DNA of 64,000 nt from Alphaproteobacteria bacterium (GTDB lineage: Bacteria; Bacteroidota; Bacteroidia; Bacteroidales; FEN-979): positions 1 to 64,000 of the forward strand of contig SACF01000004.1 of assembly GCA_009928665.1 (NCBI GenBank), read 5' to 3'. Below the pieces are notes generated by a model that worked only from the letters and a program-made list of their open reading frames with translations, searched no databases and was not told the DNA's origin. This document shows positions 55,178 to 64,000 of the stretch, piece by piece. Within the stretch, counting starts at the first letter, position 1. Every line of letters begins with the position of its first letter. A program made the translations under genes and the position numbers.

Positions 55178-55619
55178 CAGGTTGGACGAAGAGTTGGACG
55201 AAGAGCGGACGAAGAGTTGGACAAGCGGACTGGTAGGAGAAATCCCGGACACTGAGTGTAGTCGAAGGGCCGGAATGTTTCGGTGTTTCGCGTTTCGGGT
55301 TTTGTGTTTCAGGGTTCAAAGCTTAAAGATCAAGGTTCAAAGTTCAAAGAAGGGATTAGATATCAGCGATTAGCGAATAGAAGTTTTTCGCCACCTTGCT
55401 AATTCAATTCACTCAATCAATCAATCTTTCATACGTAAATCGTAAATCAATTTGCACATCCTCAAATCCTCAAACTAACACATCAGCACAGTAACACATT
55501 TTCATTCACTCAATCGATAAATCAGTCAATCAATCATTCAGTCAATCAATCATTCAGTTATACATTCAATCAATAAAGTTTCAGTTTTTCCGTTTCAATA
55601 TTCAAAAAATAAGTAACCT
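55178..55619. repeat. 442-bp word-mosaic spacer
   Basis: From the stop codon onward the blocks are: GTTGGACGAAGAG repeats (55184-55232), CAAGGTTCAAAGTTCAAAG, the 29-bp module (55352-55380, two mismatches from 15989-16017), CTCAATCAATCAATC, ACGTAAATCGTAAATC, CCTCAAATCCTCAAA, ACACATCAGCACAGTAACAC, and TCAATCAATCATTCAGTCAA repeats to about 55575. Only the last 40 bp before the M16 gene look like ordinary leader. It contains members of most of the word families seen in the window. Confidence 0.8.
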
Positions 55620-58442
55620 ATGAAGAACTCTGTTTTGCGTTGTTTTTGCCTGATTGCCCTATTCCTGCTGCCTGTTGCGGCCACCCTGGCTCAGGAGTTC
55701 AAGATGAACGAGATGCCTCCGTTTGATCCGAAAGTAAGAACGGGTGTCCTCGATAACGGAATGCGTTATTTTATCCGAGCCAATAAGCTGCCTGCCAACC
55801 GGGGTGAATTCTACATTGCGCACAATGTAGGCGCCATCCAGGAGGAGGATGACCAGAACGGGTTGGCTCATTTTACCGAACACATGGCTTTCAACGGTAC
55901 GGCCAATTTCCCCGGCAAAGGACTTCTCGATTACCTGGCCACCATCGGTGTGAAATTTGGCACGAATGTCAATGCAGGCACCGGACTGGATCGAACCGTT
56001 TACAACCTGTCGAATGTTCCCCTGACACGTGAAGGAATCATTGACACAGCCCTGCTGATTTTACATGACTGGTCGAATTATATCTCCTTTGAATCCGCCG
56101 AGATTGAACTGGAACGCGGCGTGATCCGGGAAGAATGGCGGATGTATGGTTCAGCGGGTGAACGCATGAACAATGAACTTGCCCCGATCATCTACCAGGG
56201 ATCGAAATATGCAAAGCGGAACGTCATTGGCGATACGGCCGTCATCAACCATTTCAAACATGAAACCATCAGGAACTTTTACAAGAAGTGGTACCGGACC
56301 GATCTGCAGGCAATTGTTGTTGTCGGCGATTTCGATGTGGATGCGGTGGAAGCCAAGGTGAAAAAACTGTTCAGCGCGATTCCGAAAGTAGAAAATCCTG
56401 CGCCCAAAGAGGAATACGATGTTCCTGACAACACAGATCCTTTGATCGGCGTGGCTTCCGACAAAGAAGCAACCGCGACAATCGTGAACGTAAGCTTCAA
56501 GCACAAGGCCATTCCGCAAAATGATAAAAATCTGGGATACATGCGGCTACAATTGATCCGGTCGCTGATCAATTCCATGTTTGGACAGCGCATGACCGAA
56601 CTTGCCAACAAGGAAAATCCGCCGTTCCTGTTTGCCCGCAGTTATTATGGATCCTTTACCCAGACCAAGGATGCCTTTACCGCGACCGCTCAGGCATCAA
56701 ACAACCAGTCGCTGAAGGCGCTAACGGCTTTGCTGGCTGAGATGAACAGGGCCGGGGTTTACGGCTTTACGCCCGGTGAGCTCGACCGCGCCAAGGCAGA
56801 TATGAACCGACAGTATGAGTCGCGGTACATGGATCGCGACAAGCGAAAAAACCGGGAGCTTGTTTATCCCAACTTAGCCTGGTTTATGAATCGGACACCC
56901 AATCCGGGTCTTGAGTTCGAGTACAACTTTGCCATGGCCGAACTACCCGCGATCACCCTGGAAGAGACCAACGCGGAGGTTAGAAAATACCTGCGTAAAG
57001 ACAACCAGATCATCACGGTTACCGGCCCCGACAAGCCCGGGGTGACCCTTCCCTCCAGGGATGAGATCCTGACCGTAATCCAGACCTGCAGTAAGATGAA
57101 AATCGATCCTTATGTGGATGCGCTTTCATCAAAAAAACTGATTGACCGGCAACCGACACCCGGCACGGTTGTCAAATCGACCGATAACGAGGCCTTTGGC
57201 ACCACCGAATGGGTTTTGTCGAATGGCATCCGGGTGGTTTTCAAACCTACCGATAACAAAGAAGATGAATTGATCATCCGCGGATTTTCACCTGGCGGGA
57301 TCAGCCTGCTCCGTGATGACCTGGTTCATCCGGCCGAACTCTTTTCCAGCGCAGTAAACCAGATGGGACTCGGACCCTTTTCGAGGACCGACCTGATCAA
57401 GCTTCTTGCTGGTAAGCGAGCCAGCCTCCAGCCTGGGCTTTCGAGCGAACAGGAAATGATCAGTGCACGAACCTCCCCGAAAGACCTGGAAACTGCGCTC
57501 CAATTGATCTATGTCTTTTTCACCAATCCCCGCTGGGATGAAACCGATTTTAAGACCTGGCTTGACCGGTTGAAATCGAATTATATCAATGCCGCATCCG
57601 AACCCCGTGCGGCTTTCAGCGATACCATCGCGGTGATGATGAGCAACCACCATCCGCGTGCTGTTCCCATCTCCTATAAAACCCTGGACGATATCACCCT
57701 GGACAAACTGAAAACGGTTTACAAGAAATCCTTTGCCGACGCGGGATCCTTCACCTTCCTTTTTGTCGGGAAGATCGATCCGGCCGGGCAGAAATCCCTG
57801 GTCGAAAAATACCTGGGATCACTGCCTACCGAGAACACGAACAAAAAATGGAAGGATGACGGTGTAAGGCCCCCGGCCGGAAAGGTTGTCAATGATTTTA
57901 ACCGGGAAAACAAAACACCGCGCACTTCTATCTTCGTGAACTTCAACGGCCCGGTCGAATATACACCGGCTAATAAATTACTCGGAGCAGCCCTCCGTCA
58001 CATCCTGGAACTTCGGTATGTACAGTCGATACGCGAAGATGAAGGGGGAACTTACAGTGTCAGGGCATACTGGAGTCTCGAAAGATATCCGGAACCGGGA
58101 TTCCTGCTGAATGTCAGCTTCGACACCGATCCGGCAAAAGCTGACAAACTCATCGAAATCGTCCACCGTGAAATCAACAAAATCATTGAAAAAGGCCCGA
58201 CCGACGTGGATCTGCAAAAAGCACGTGAGTACCTGTTAAAGCAACGGCCTGAGGATATGAAAGAAAACAACTGGTGGTCCAATATCCTGTTCGATCAATA
58301 TTTCTACGGATTAAACTATCTTACAGGCTATGAGAAAATGGTACTGGGACTGAACCTGAAATCGATTCAGGAATTTGCATCAAAAACACTGAGCAAAGGC
58401 AATGAAGTACAGGTAGTCATGAGACCTGTTGTGAAGGAATGA
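55620..58442 (+). CDS. M16 family zinc metalloprotease
   Basis: The 940-residue protein has a signal peptide (FCLIALFLLPVAATLAQ) and the inverted zinc motif H84-FTE-H88 (GLAHFTEHMAFNGT), with the distal Glu region EIELERGVIREEWR near residue 160. Two M16 halves follow; the second (WVLSNGIRVVFKPTDNKEDE near 523) lacks the zinc motif, as in PqqL-like enzymes. It is probably a periplasmic peptidase for small peptides. It is followed by the HdeD-like gene after a 77-bp gap. Confidence 0.94.
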   Translation: MKNSVLRCFCLIALFLLPVAATLAQEFKMNEMPPFDPKVRTGVLDNGMRYFIRANKLPANRGEFYIAHNVGAIQEEDDQNGLAHFTEHMAFNGTANFPGKGLLDYLATIGVKFGTNVNAGTGLDRTVYNLSNVPLTREGIIDTALLILHDWSNYISFESAEIELERGVIREEWRMYGSAGERMNNELAPIIYQGSKYAKRNVIGDTAVINHFKHETIRNFYKKWYRTDLQAIVVVGDFDVDAVEAKVKKLFSAIPKVENPAPKEEYDVPDNTDPLIGVASDKEATATIVNVSFKHKAIPQNDKNLGYMRLQLIRSLINSMFGQRMTELANKENPPFLFARSYYGSFTQTKDAFTATAQASNNQSLKALTALLAEMNRAGVYGFTPGELDRAKADMNRQYESRYMDRDKRKNRELVYPNLAWFMNRTPNPGLEFEYNFAMAELPAITLEETNAEVRKYLRKDNQIITVTGPDKPGVTLPSRDEILTVIQTCSKMKIDPYVDALSSKKLIDRQPTPGTVVKSTDNEAFGTTEWVLSNGIRVVFKPTDNKEDELIIRGFSPGGISLLRDDLVHPAELFSSAVNQMGLGPFSRTDLIKLLAGKRASLQPGLSSEQEMISARTSPKDLETALQLIYVFFTNPRWDETDFKTWLDRLKSNYINAASEPRAAFSDTIAVMMSNHHPRAVPISYKTLDDITLDKLKTVYKKSFADAGSFTFLFVGKIDPAGQKSLVEKYLGSLPTENTNKKWKDDGVRPPAGKVVNDFNRENKTPRTSIFVNFNGPVEYTPANKLLGAALRHILELRYVQSIREDEGGTYSVRAYWSLERYPEPGFLLNVSFDTDPAKADKLIEIVHREINKIIEKGPTDVDLQKAREYLLKQRPEDMKENNWWSNILFDQYFYGLNYLTGYEKMVLGLNLKSIQEFASKTLSKGNEVQVVMRPVVKE

Positions 58443-58519
58443 GGGTGTGAGGGTATGAGGGTTTGAGGGAATAAGGAATTTCCATTCTTTTTGTTACTTT
58501 TACCTAAAAAATAGATTTT

Positions 58520-59092
58520 ATGGAGACAAAAGGATTTAAGAACTGGTGGTTCCTGGCTCTGAACGGACTGGTGCTGCTGATTTTCGGGTTGCTGATACTG
58601 TTTTTCGACCAGGAACAGATCAAACAACTAATCCATTACTTCGGAATCATCGTATTGGTTATCGGTGCGATTTTGTTATTGTTCGGCATCAACAACATCA
58701 GGCGGGATAAATCGGGGACCGTAATCCTCATCGAGTCGATTGCTGCAATCGCGATCGGACTGGCATTTATATTTTACCCGCAGGCATCGCTTGCTCTGTT
58801 CCTGATCATGACCGGTATCTGGATCATTATCGTCGGGATCATTCAACTGGTAATCCTGGTTAACATCAAGCGCATGCTCAACAATAAGAATATCCTTCTT
58901 ATTAACGGGTTGTTGACGGTCGCACTGGGTGTTGCCCTGCTTTTCAATCCCTTTTTATGGGGGGTATTCCTGATCAAACTGATCGCGGCGATGGCCGCCT
59001 TGTTCGGTTTGGTTCTGATCTATTTTTCATTTTTCCTGCGTACCGTTAAAAAGATCGAGGAGACCGAAAAAACAGTTACCCCGAACAACTGA
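58520..59092 (+). CDS. HdeD-like membrane protein (DUF308)
   Basis: The 190-residue protein has six hydrophobic segments in three pairs (LALNGLVLLIFGLLILFF, IIVLVIGAILLLFGI, IAAIAIGLAFIFY, LALFLIMTGIWIIIVGIIQL, LLINGLLTVALGVALLF, AAMAALFGLVLIYFSFFL), the DUF308/HdeD pattern. In enterobacteria HdeD is linked to acid resistance; no such role is shown here. The next gene starts 2 nt after its stop, so both are probably cotranscribed. Confidence 0.88.
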   Translation: METKGFKNWWFLALNGLVLLIFGLLILFFDQEQIKQLIHYFGIIVLVIGAILLLFGINNIRRDKSGTVILIESIAAIAIGLAFIFYPQASLALFLIMTGIWIIIVGIIQLVILVNIKRMLNNKNILLINGLLTVALGVALLFNPFLWGVFLIKLIAAMAALFGLVLIYFSFFLRTVKKIEETEKTVTPNN

Positions 59093-59094
59093 AC

Positions 59095-62000
59095 ATGAAG
59101 CGGATAACAGGCCTGATATTGATATTTTATCTGGTGGCAGGATGGGTTCAGGCACAACACTATTTCATCCGAACTTACACCGTTGCCGACGGACTCCCGG
59201 CTACTCCGGTATTCAGCCTCACGCAGGATATTTCAGGGGTTATGTGGTTTGCCACGAGATCGGGAATATCAAGTTATGACGGAACAGAATGGCACAATTA
59301 CACCCGGAAGGAAGGGTTAAGCTCCTTCGGGTATGCCTGGGTTCATTGTGATGAAAAAGGGGTGATCTGGGCCTTCCCGAATAACGGCGATCTGATTGCG
59401 GATTACTTTGACGATAAAGGCTGGCACAGGTACCCGGCCACCGGATCACCTGCCTGGGCCAATTCTTATTGTGATTTCGGGATATATTATGAGGACGGTG
59501 CTCCCGTGCTGGTTGCAGCATCCTATGATTCCGGAATATTCATTTGCCGGAACCGGAACTGGCGCCGTCTGAGACCCGGAATAGAAATTCCCTGCAGGAA
59601 ATTCTCCGGGTTGAGCATCCATGACAATCAGATCTATTGTGCCACGAACCAGGGTGTTTATGTCATCAAAAAGGATAAATGGTACCCTTTTTCACCGAAG
59701 GTTAAACTACCTTCAATGGATATTGTCGCAGTCCTTGCTGTCAAAAATCCGGCTCCTTCAGATCCCCGGGTGCGGGTATGGCTTATGGGTGAAAAATGGA
59801 TTGGATATATCGAAGAAAATCGGTTTACGCAGATTGTCCCGGATTACAAATTCAGCCTTCGGCAACAACAAGAATACTCCTTTATCACTGCTGATAAGGT
59901 TGGGAATATCTTTTTCGGAAGTCCCTATTATGTTTACTATTATCGAGTCTCCTTTGACAAATTATTGATTTTTAATCACAAAAACAGTCTTATCTCCGAA
60001 GGGGCCACTGCTGTGTTAATGGACCGGGAGCAAAACACCTGGTTTACCGGATACCGGGGAATCACCTGCATTCCGGCGCCCCGGTTCGTGCACTATACCA
60101 TAAATGAAGGACTTTACGACAACGAAGTTTCGGCTGCGTTAGAACTCAGTCCCGGAGTCTTTGTATTCGGGCACAACGGGGTACTCTCCTTTCTGAAGAA
60201 TGACAAATTCGATTACCTCAATCTCGATTACAAAGGATCCAGCGGAATCCATGAAACCAGGATCATGGATCTGGATTTGGACCGGGCCGGGAATCTCTGG
60301 GTCGCTGCTTCTTCATTAGGCATTGCAAGGATTGATAAAACCAGAAAGATCACCTGGTATAAACCTGACTACTCCAAACAGCAAACCTATAGTTCTGTTC
60401 TGGTTGCCGGCGACGGGAACCTGCATGCCACGACCCTCGACCGGGTATACAGGTTTCAAAATGATCATTTTGAGCGGATGAACATTCCGATCGATACACT
60501 TTTTAAGATACGAAAACTGTTCAGGGGCAAAGGGAATAGTATCTTTCTGGGCTCTTTAATTTCGGGGCTGATCGAACTGAAACCCGATGGCACCCTGAAA
60601 TCTTACCTGGCTCAAGCTAGAAATGGTAACAGTATTTTTTCATTTTACCTTGATTCACAAGACCGTTATTGGGTCGGAACCGCAGATGGTTTATACCGGA
60701 TTGAAGGCTCAGGTCTGGTAAAATATCTAAAGGGAGATTTTCGCATCGATGATCCGGTGTACCTGATTCTTGAAGATGATCTGGGTCGTCTCTGGTTCGG
60801 GACAAATGTTGGTATTTTTCGCTGGGATGGCGGCCGGCTGGATCATTTCATGATTAAAGACGGACTCACCGGGCTCGAAGTGAACCGGGATGCCGGTTTC
60901 ATCGATACCAAAAACAACATCTGGTTCGGAACCATCAACGGGGTGACCATTTTCCAGCCCGAATATGATTACGACCTGCGCCAGGTAGCGCCTCCCAGGG
61001 TAACCCTGAAATCCATGCTGATAAAGTCTGATACGATATCGCCATTTGATAATGTGGCCCTTTCCTCAGATCAGAACACACTTGATTTCAATTTCCGTGC
61101 GGTATCGTTCATTGATGAAAAACAGGTCTTTTACAAATGTTTTTTGGAAGGTTACGATACAGACTGGTCCACTGAGTTTCGTTCTTCAGATAATAACTAC
61201 CGGTATCACAACCTTCGTCCCGGAACTTATCGTTTTCACGTGAAAGCCCGGAATGCACTTGGCATCTGGAGTGAACCCGTTATTTCCGGGACCATCCGGA
61301 TCCGGCACCCTTTCTATTTTCAAATCTGGTTTTTGGGCCTGTGCCTGTTAGGTCTCGGTTTGATCATCTATGCCATTGTGAGATATTTTCTGATGACACG
61401 CTACAATCTGCGGTTGGAGCAAACTGTGGCGGAACGAACCAACGAACTAAGGCTGTCAGAACAGAAATTGCTGCAAAGCAACCAGGCTAAAGACCGGTTT
61501 TTCTCCATTATTGCCCACGATCTGAAGAATCCCTTCAACGCCATCCTGGGGTTTCTGGATGTACTGACCGATAAAAGTTATCTCCTTACGAAACAGGATC
61601 AGGAACGGATCATCGGGAACATAAAAAATGCTGCCAACCATACAGCTGATTTGCTGGAGAATCTGTTGGCATGGTCGCGTACCCAAAGAAAGGAGATAAC
61701 CCTGAACCGCGAAACTTTTGACCTGACCGTATTGGTCAAGGAAAACCTGAGGTTGATGGAACCTTCAGCAAAAAACAAAAACATCACACTCGACCTGACT
61801 AACGGAGGATCATTCACTGTTTTTGCCGACCGTAATATGATTAACACCGTGGTGCGTAACCTCCTTACCAATGCAATAAAGTTCACCTTTCCCGGGGGGC
61901 ATATCCGGGTCACCATCCGGCAAAATCACGACGAGATCCTTACCACCGTTACTGATAATGGGTGTGGAATGTCGGAACAGATTGCCGGAAAATTATTTAA

Positions 62001-62163
62001 ACTCGATGAACAGGTCTCTTCCCCGGGTACGAACAATGAAACCGGAACAGGTCTGGGGCTGATCCTTTGTCATAACTTCATCTCCCTTCATCAGGGCCGG
62101 ATGTGGGTCGAGAGTGAACTGGGCGTAGGTAGTTCTTTTCACTTCGCCCTGCCGCTATCGTGA
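59095..62163 (+). CDS. Two-component propeller sensor histidine kinase
   Basis: The 1,022-residue protein has a signal segment (ITGLILIFYLVAGWVQA), then about 14 regulator-propeller repeats (SLTQDISGVMWFATRSGIS, LDSQDRYWVGTADGLYRI, DLGRLWFGTNVGIFRWDG) to about residue 640. A Y_Y_Y domain (about 675-735), a membrane span (about 742-766) and a coiled coil follow. The HisKA phospho-acceptor is His808 in IIAHDLKNPFNAI; the ATPase part has RNLLTNAIKF, DNGCGM and GTGLGLILCHNFI. There is no receiver or DNA-binding domain, so a separate regulator is needed. Such propellers often sense glycans or envelope state. Confidence 0.94.
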   Translation: MKRITGLILIFYLVAGWVQAQHYFIRTYTVADGLPATPVFSLTQDISGVMWFATRSGISSYDGTEWHNYTRKEGLSSFGYAWVHCDEKGVIWAFPNNGDLIADYFDDKGWHRYPATGSPAWANSYCDFGIYYEDGAPVLVAASYDSGIFICRNRNWRRLRPGIEIPCRKFSGLSIHDNQIYCATNQGVYVIKKDKWYPFSPKVKLPSMDIVAVLAVKNPAPSDPRVRVWLMGEKWIGYIEENRFTQIVPDYKFSLRQQQEYSFITADKVGNIFFGSPYYVYYYRVSFDKLLIFNHKNSLISEGATAVLMDREQNTWFTGYRGITCIPAPRFVHYTINEGLYDNEVSAALELSPGVFVFGHNGVLSFLKNDKFDYLNLDYKGSSGIHETRIMDLDLDRAGNLWVAASSLGIARIDKTRKITWYKPDYSKQQTYSSVLVAGDGNLHATTLDRVYRFQNDHFERMNIPIDTLFKIRKLFRGKGNSIFLGSLISGLIELKPDGTLKSYLAQARNGNSIFSFYLDSQDRYWVGTADGLYRIEGSGLVKYLKGDFRIDDPVYLILEDDLGRLWFGTNVGIFRWDGGRLDHFMIKDGLTGLEVNRDAGFIDTKNNIWFGTINGVTIFQPEYDYDLRQVAPPRVTLKSMLIKSDTISPFDNVALSSDQNTLDFNFRAVSFIDEKQVFYKCFLEGYDTDWSTEFRSSDNNYRYHNLRPGTYRFHVKARNALGIWSEPVISGTIRIRHPFYFQIWFLGLCLLGLGLIIYAIVRYFLMTRYNLRLEQTVAERTNELRLSEQKLLQSNQAKDRFFSIIAHDLKNPFNAILGFLDVLTDKSYLLTKQDQERIIGNIKNAANHTADLLENLLAWSRTQRKEITLNRETFDLTVLVKENLRLMEPSAKNKNITLDLTNGGSFTVFADRNMINTVVRNLLTNAIKFTFPGGHIRVTIRQNHDEILTTVTDNGCGMSEQIAGKLFKLDEQVSSPGTNNETGTGLGLILCHNFISLHQGRMWVESELGVGSSFHFALPLS

Positions 62164-62195
62164 AGCCGAACCTTCCGGTTCATGCAGTGTACCGT

Positions 62196-64000
62196 TTATT
62201 GAAAGACCACCTTTACCCGTTCTGTGGCCTCCGATGAACTGAATTTCAAGATACAAACGGCCTCTGTTCCAAGGTTACCGAAAATCTGATTACGGTCGAC
62301 GGTCATGGTATGAGTCCCCGGTTTCTTATCTTCCAGTATTCTTGAATAAAGCACTTTTCCCGTGATGTCGGTAAATTCAATGGCAACCGTCGAAGCCTTC
62401 TGCAGCCGGTATGCGATATTCAACTTATCGGAGCAGGGGTTCGGAAAGACTTTTATCTTTTGAAGCGATCCGGCTATGCCTGGTTCTACCGAAATGATGG
62501 TCGAATCGTATCCCCCGGAGAGACAATAGACAACTCCGTTGCGACCGCCGATCACTGCCTCCATGGTGCTGTCACCCACAATATCCGGGATGGCATCAAG
62601 GGCATCGATGGGGGTGCTGCTCCCCGTTTCCTTCAGGATCTCACCATTGGGGCCATTTAAAAAATAGACTCTGTTATCCTGGTAAAGGGTTCCGATACAG
62701 GCATCATTGTAACCATCGAAAGTGATGTCGCCCATATTGGTCACATTCCACGATTTATCCGACAGGGGCTGTTGCCAAATCAGGGTGTTGGTGTATCCGT
62801 CGACGATGACTCCTTTGGCCCCGCTGAAACCAACAATGAAATCAGGATGGGTATCCTTGTTGACATCGCCCATATCTTCAAACCGAAGCAGCAGGGTATT
62901 GCTCTGGACCACGCAGTTACTGACCTGATTACCCGAAACGGCATTGTGAAAATGCACCAATCCTTCAAAGTCGCCTGAGGCCACATCGCGGATCCCGTCG
63001 CCCGTAACATCATCGATCTGGATTAAGGCCCAAACGGATGTTCCCTGCAGGTATGAGGTCCAGAGAATGGAACCGGTAGCTCCGTTGATACCGTACACCT
63101 TCGATTGGGTTTCGTTAGCATTCGAGGCACCGGCGACCACATCGGGTTTCCCGTCGTTGGTGAAATCATCGACCCCGATCACCGAAAAAACAGGTCCACC
63201 GGTCGGGCAAATCCAGAGCGGTAACCCGGTAAGGCCGTTCAGACTGAATACACAGCGGGGGCCGGTATCGTTTCCGTCGTCACCTGCGCAGGCAAGTACA
63301 TCATTAACGCCGTCGTTGTTATAATCGTACTTGTTATCGACCTGGTAAACCCAGCCACCGTCACCGATTGCATGGGTGTCGTACCGCCACAGCGGCGTTC
63401 CGGTTTTCCCCGACAGGACCCGGATGGAACGATCGCCCCCGGTGGTTCCGATTACCACATCTTCATAGCCGTCGTTGTTGATATCCTGGATGACAGAAAG
63501 CGTATTTTGACTGTAAACATTTCCCGAATAGATCTCGGTTTCCCACATTAAATCAGCTTCCCCGGAAGAATTTCCGTTCAAACACCTGACATAATTATCT
63601 TCGGAGCATATAATGACGTCGTCGACGCCATCACCTGTAATGTCACCGATCGGATGGATGGCTTTTGGACTGTTATCAAATCCTGCTGTGATCAGATAGC
63701 TCCATAACGGCGTACCGAGGGGGTATTGCGTATCAACGCCCGAGCCCGTCAGGTCGACCGGGAAGGGATTCTGGGTGGGGTCATTCGAACCGATATTCAG
63801 AATACCCGAGTAAAGATCACCGGCCTCAGGGTGGAACCAGATGCCGATCAGGGATGTTTGCAGGGGTGTAAGCGAGATCGGCAGTACAAGATCCTGGTCG
63901 ATAATGAAATGGGGATCATCTATCGACAGGGATGAGATTACCAGGTTCTGGTTGCCGTCGTTGGTGACGGGCAGGTACCACCGGCTGTAAGATCCCATCC
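62196..64000 (-). CDS. FG-GAP repeat protein with T9SS sorting domain (5' end outside window)
   Basis: The frame is open to the right edge, so the start is missing. The visible 600 residues begin with an ASH/HYDIN-like domain (VTNDGNQNLVISSLSI). Six or more FG-GAP/VCBS-type propeller units follow (GDITGDGVDDVIICSEDN, DINNDGYEDVVIGTTGGD, DVNKDTHPDFIVGFSGA), with DxNxDGxxD calcium-type loops. The last 80 residues (IKVFPNPCSDKLNIAY ... VCILKFSSSEATERVKVVF) are a type A T9SS sorting domain. It is a secreted or surface protein, possibly with a catalytic or binding domain beyond the edge. It is convergent with the sensor kinase. Confidence 0.9.
   Translation of the reverse strand, partial: MGSYSRWYLPVTNDGNQNLVISSLSIDDPHFIIDQDLVLPISLTPLQTSLIGIWFHPEAGDLYSGILNIGSNDPTQNPFPVDLTGSGVDTQYPLGTPLWSYLITAGFDNSPKAIHPIGDITGDGVDDVIICSEDNYVRCLNGNSSGEADLMWETEIYSGNVYSQNTLSVIQDINNDGYEDVVIGTTGGDRSIRVLSGKTGTPLWRYDTHAIGDGGWVYQVDNKYDYNNDGVNDVLACAGDDGNDTGPRCVFSLNGLTGLPLWICPTGGPVFSVIGVDDFTNDGKPDVVAGASNANETQSKVYGINGATGSILWTSYLQGTSVWALIQIDDVTGDGIRDVASGDFEGLVHFHNAVSGNQVSNCVVQSNTLLLRFEDMGDVNKDTHPDFIVGFSGAKGVIVDGYTNTLIWQQPLSDKSWNVTNMGDITFDGYNDACIGTLYQDNRVYFLNGPNGEILKETGSSTPIDALDAIPDIVGDSTMEAVIGGRNGVVYCLSGGYDSTIISVEPGIAGSLQKIKVFPNPCSDKLNIAYRLQKASTVAIEFTDITGKVLYSRILEDKKPGTHTMTVDRNQIFGNLGTEAVCILKFSSSEATERVKVVFQ

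Noticed and set aside
55178..55619. Possible CRISPR array from repeated short words
   Set aside because: Units vary in length and sequence, there are no uniform unique spacers and no cas gene is in the window.

Overview
The window is a 64 kb stretch of a Bacteroidota chromosome, most likely an anaerobic, environmental member of the Bacteroidales/Marinilabiliales type. The lineage call rests on three secreted proteins with type IX secretion (T9SS) style architecture, on families that are essentially Bacteroidota-specific (DUF4270 lipoprotein, split GlgA-like protein, two-component-propeller histidine kinase, BlaR1-TonB fusion), and on promoters of the Bacteroidota pattern (TTTG at -33, TAnnTTTG at -7). 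Shine-Dalgarno sequences are mostly absent and TTG/GTG starts are common. No tRNA, rRNA or CRISPR array was recognised.

Left part (1-13.4 kb): a giant gingipain-like C25 protease gene runs off the left edge (at least 3,265 codons). Its N-terminal half is AT-rich; its C-terminal half is a GC-richer array of Ig-like and PKD-like repeats. Upstream lies an IS3-family element interrupted by a group II intron with its reverse transcriptase: orfA, a slippery A-run, orfB, then the intron, then the distal inverted repeat.

Middle part (13.5-35 kb): a minus-strand lipid block (LpxL-like acyltransferase, carotenoid-type oxidoreductase, long-chain acyl-CoA ligase) is followed by the classic yceD-rpmF-plsX-fabH operon. 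Then come proline dehydrogenase, convergent with a 1,077-residue oxidoreductase that looks like HcnA+HcnB+HcnC fused in one chain, several envelope proteins, a split GlgA-like protein, a DUF4270 lipoprotein, glmS, and a lone DUF4143 ATPase with a palindromic operator.

Right part (35-64 kb): a 2,255-residue T9SS-exported beta-helix/PKD protein sits behind an unusual regulatory array. It is followed by DUF4197, Fe-superoxide dismutase, a carboxy-terminal processing protease, an alpha/beta hydrolase and a TPR-blaI-blaR1/tonB operon with twin BlaI-type operators. Beyond these lie an Ldh2-family dehydrogenase, a second acyl-CoA ligase, an M16 protease, an HdeD-like membrane protein, a propeller-type sensor kinase and an FG-GAP T9SS cargo running off the right edge.

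The least explained signal is in the spacers between genes. Many are built from a small vocabulary of short degenerate words (ATTAGCGAATAGCG, TTCAAAATTCAAATG, AGCACATTAGCACAT, GCGGACGAAGAG, GTGAATGAGTGATTG, TTTACGATTTACG). These recur across the 64 kb, include a 29-bp module in at least four near-identical copies, and in two distant spacers appear partly in the same order.
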